Source: Anopheles merus
Taxonomy: Eukaryota; Arthropoda; Insecta; Diptera; Culicidae
Reading direction: 5' to 3'
Assembly (NCBI RefSeq): GCF_017562075.2
Contig: NC_054083.1
Location: 53,706,442-53,770,441 of the forward strand
DNA: 64,000 nt
A program made the translations under genes and the position numbers. The notes under the pieces were generated by a model. It did not search any database, had not been told where the DNA came from, and was given only the letters and a program-made list of their open reading frames with translations. Shown here in pieces: positions 61,701-64,000 of the stretch. How positions within the stretch are numbered: the stretch's first letter is position 1; each line of letters starts with the position of its first letter.

Positions 61701-63296
61701 TCAATAGACACGCAATCGATCAAGCTCATCAAAACCAGCGGAATGGCCAGCATTGCGCACGATGAACGTAGCCCCGTCAAAATGCATCCGACGCTCTTCA
61801 CGTCTGTGAAGTAGACATAAACGGTAAAAGATCGGTATTAGGGATGCTGCCGTGTTGTTTGACCAACGGAATGAAGAACAGAACACAACACCGAATCCTA
61901 CCGAACGAACAGGTGCGAGGACGTTCCCAGTGAAGCTGTGCAGTGGATGGCGTTTGTTGTGACAGTCGCGCAACCGTTGGTAGGGCTGGTACGGATCGAG
62001 CAGCGGTTGTTGGAGCGAGATATTTTTACCAACCCATCACCGCCCTGCGTGATACGGAAGCCATTTACCTGAAACAGGAGGCTACCCTCCTGTCCCAGCT
62101 GGTAGCTCGAGCTCCTGATGATTTGCCACTGGTCGACGTAGTTGTGTGCAGCAGGCACTACACCACTGCAACGATATGAACGGGGAAAAACAGTTAGCAG
62201 AACAATCCCTCCGAAGGATAACTGTCGGGGAAGTCGGTGGTTTTGCTTACTTGAAAAAAACTTGGTTCACATAATCCGCTTCCGTATCCATGCTAATCAT
62301 ATCAGACGTTGTGCGCGTACCGGCCGCATCGACGAGATAAATCAGCGCACATCTCGCACTGGTTAGGCTGATTCCTTTCTGCCACATTTTTGCAAACCGG
62401 CTACCATTCATTTCGTACATGCAAAGGGAAACCGTACGCTGTACAAAGTGAAACAACTTTTTTTTTTGCAACACAGCAGTTTCTACTTACATGTAGGGAT
62501 ATTTGCGCCTTGCGTCAACCGCTGCAATATCGACCCGTGGGCCGTTTTGAAACACGATCCCATTTGGATGGTGCATCGCAGTAGCCATCGTATCACTGGA
62601 AACAGCTATTGCTATGTTATGGTTGCCGTTGACAACCTTCACTGAGCCTTCCACGGTCATGTCCACTCTGTATAAAATTTGTGGTGCGTTAAAATCGGTA
62701 TCTTCCCTTGCCGCCTAATCTAGCTGCAGAGGAAACTTACGTAATCGAATCCCGCAAGCGCAGCTGTATAACTCCATTGTCCAGCAAAATTGGTCCGAAA
62801 GGAAACTGGGAGGTCTGGGAGGCCGGGTTTTGAAACGGAGATTTTAAGCAGCTTGCTGTTGCCGGTGGACCATTGCTAGGGAAAACATTTATGATCTGGC
62901 TTTGTGCAGGTCGGGCAGGAGGCACCGTTCGGGCAATGTCTTCTAGCGAGAAGGACGAAATCGAGTTCCACACACGCGTGTTAACGGGAAGATGGGTTGG
63001 GCCAATGTAGGCAATGTCTTGAATTTTGCTACTACTGTTACTGCTGCCATTGCTGTCGCCCTGCGAGCTGGATGGGGCCGCACTCGTGCGACGTGACGGC
63101 AACATGAAAGGCTTTGCTGCCAAATTTAGCTAAAACCACACAGAACATTTATTAACCAACAAACAGCTGTTTGCATAACTTACATTACACTACGAGAGAG
63201 AGCAAAGGATACATAGGACATTTTGCTACACCTTACCTTGGACCGCGTTTCCGGACCGTCCCCGTTCACTTGCCCCCTACTGTTCGAGCCGGACAT
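61701..63296 (-). CDS. 380-aa protein of unrecognised family, six exons
   Basis: Exons on the minus strand are 63296-63237, 63129-62741, 62667-62491, 62400-62251, 62165-61902 and 61803-61701 (TGA). All borders are GT-AG and phases 0, 2, 2, 2, 2 agree, which strongly supports a real gene. Residues 1-60 are polar and Ser/Asn-rich with basic patches, probably disordered. Residues 61-150 include WNSISSFSLEDIA. From about 133 to 380 the sequence looks folded and beta-rich, with HPNGIVFQNG (183-192), RFAKMWQKGISLTS (210-223), LLFQVNGFRI (288-297), SLGTSSHLFV (337-346) and MHFDGATFIVRNAGHSAGFDE (about 353-373). There is no signal peptide or membrane helix. I do not recognise the family and assign no function. 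The start has two Ser/Gly-rich codons after ATG and no upstream in-frame ATG was noted. Confidence 0.8.
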
Positions 63297-64000
63297 TTCT
63301 TCTTGTCGCGTTGCGCGCCACATTTGAGAATCGACGTTTGCTTAATGCAAATGAAGCACTTTACTGTTTCTACACGTACTTTTAAGCTGCACTATCTACA
63401 CTTTACGAAAATTTCCACTAACAAAGGTCTAGCAACCTTTTTTAGCTACCTTGCTGTCCAAATGCCAGGAAAAGAATAAGCTCATCGGCCCGTTCCTTCT
63501 CCAACTGTGCTACACTTCATGGCCAACTAGCTACTCGCAAGAGGCCGAGGAGATGATTGGCACCGGCAGCGAAGAACTGTCAAAAAAGTAAACAAGCCCC
63601 TCTCCGCTCGTTCTATCTCTTTCACTCACACTCATCAACTGAAGCTCAGCTGACCATTCAATGTTGGTTTTGCCTGTTTTCGTATAATTCTTATGGTATT
63701 TTAACTAGTTTGGTGGTTAAAGTGTGTAGATACGGGAGTTATAGTCGCGTTCATTATCAAATCTGTGCAGTTGAAGTGTGTGAGCGAACAGCCACTTTGC
63801 ACGTGCCGCTTGGTAGTGCAATCGCCCCATGGCGAGAAACTGCGGTCAAGCTCATTCAAATGTGGCTCATCCTTTGCTCGATACCTGCTTTAGAAGGAAC
63901 GTTAGTAAATGAAGAAAATGTGTGGAAAACAATTGTGTTTAATTGATAAATCATACCCATAAGACAGCAAGTTAATATGCAGCATTAATGCTGATATTCA
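63297..64000. other. Region upstream of the 380-aa gene; no gene seen
   Basis: It should contain the minus-strand promoter of the neighbouring gene. A 130-codon open frame at 63557-63946 starts from a non-ATG codon and resembles nothing. No TATA box or RNA gene was recognised. Confidence 0.5.

Noticed and set aside
62401..62474. Alternative acceptor CAG at 62439-62441 for exon 4 of the 380-aa gene
   Set aside because: It looks like a better pyrimidine-tract acceptor, but joining it to exon 3 shifts frame into a stop. The GGTAG acceptor before 62400 keeps frame.

Overview
The window looks like nuclear DNA of a dipteran insect, most likely an anopheline mosquito. The evidence is short introns (58-90 bp) with GTAAGT/CAG borders inside compact genes, roughly balanced base composition, abundant CA/GT microsatellites and long poly-G/poly-C runs between genes, and insect-type core promoter elements. 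Species assignment is an inference; no database was searched. I rebuilt all gene models by hand from splice sites and checked that reading phase is kept across every junction.

Layout. (1) At 1-1789, minus strand, lies the 5' part of a secreted pancreatic-type lipase that runs off the left edge. (2) About 16 kb with no recognisable coding sequence follows, rich in simple repeats, including a ~178 bp GT tract and one candidate TATA/initiator promoter near 9964. (3) At 20090-27961, minus, is a five-exon GIPC (Drosophila kermit) PDZ adaptor with a 6.5 kb first coding intron and a probable long AU-rich 3' UTR. (4) About 5 kb upstream of GIPC has no recognised gene. (5) At 33162-47418, minus, is a complete seven-exon axonemal dynein heavy chain of the DNAH5/DNAH8 (outer-arm gamma) class, 4,609 residues.

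(6) At 48265-54727 is a cluster of two ERMP1-like (M28, Fxna) metallopeptidases facing each other tail to tail: copy A on plus (877 aa) and copy B on minus (866 aa). Between their 3' ends sits an unrecognised two-exon plus-strand gene for a 73-residue secreted basic peptide. Its stop codon overlaps its own polyadenylation signal and lies about 60 bp from the stop of copy B. Copy B appears to begin with an ATG that is split by an intron. (7) 54.7-61.4 kb is mostly gene-free, with a GATA-site cluster upstream of copy B and a TATA promoter plus candidate 5' exon at 61055-61383. (8) At 61701-63296, minus, is a six-exon gene for a 380-residue protein I do not recognise.

Functionally the window is a mixed chromosomal neighbourhood: secreted lipase, trafficking adaptor, ciliary/flagellar motor, ER peptidases. 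There is no operon-like system. The most novel items are the small secreted peptide gene wedged between the ERMP1 paralogs, the split start codon of copy B, and the unassigned 380-aa protein.
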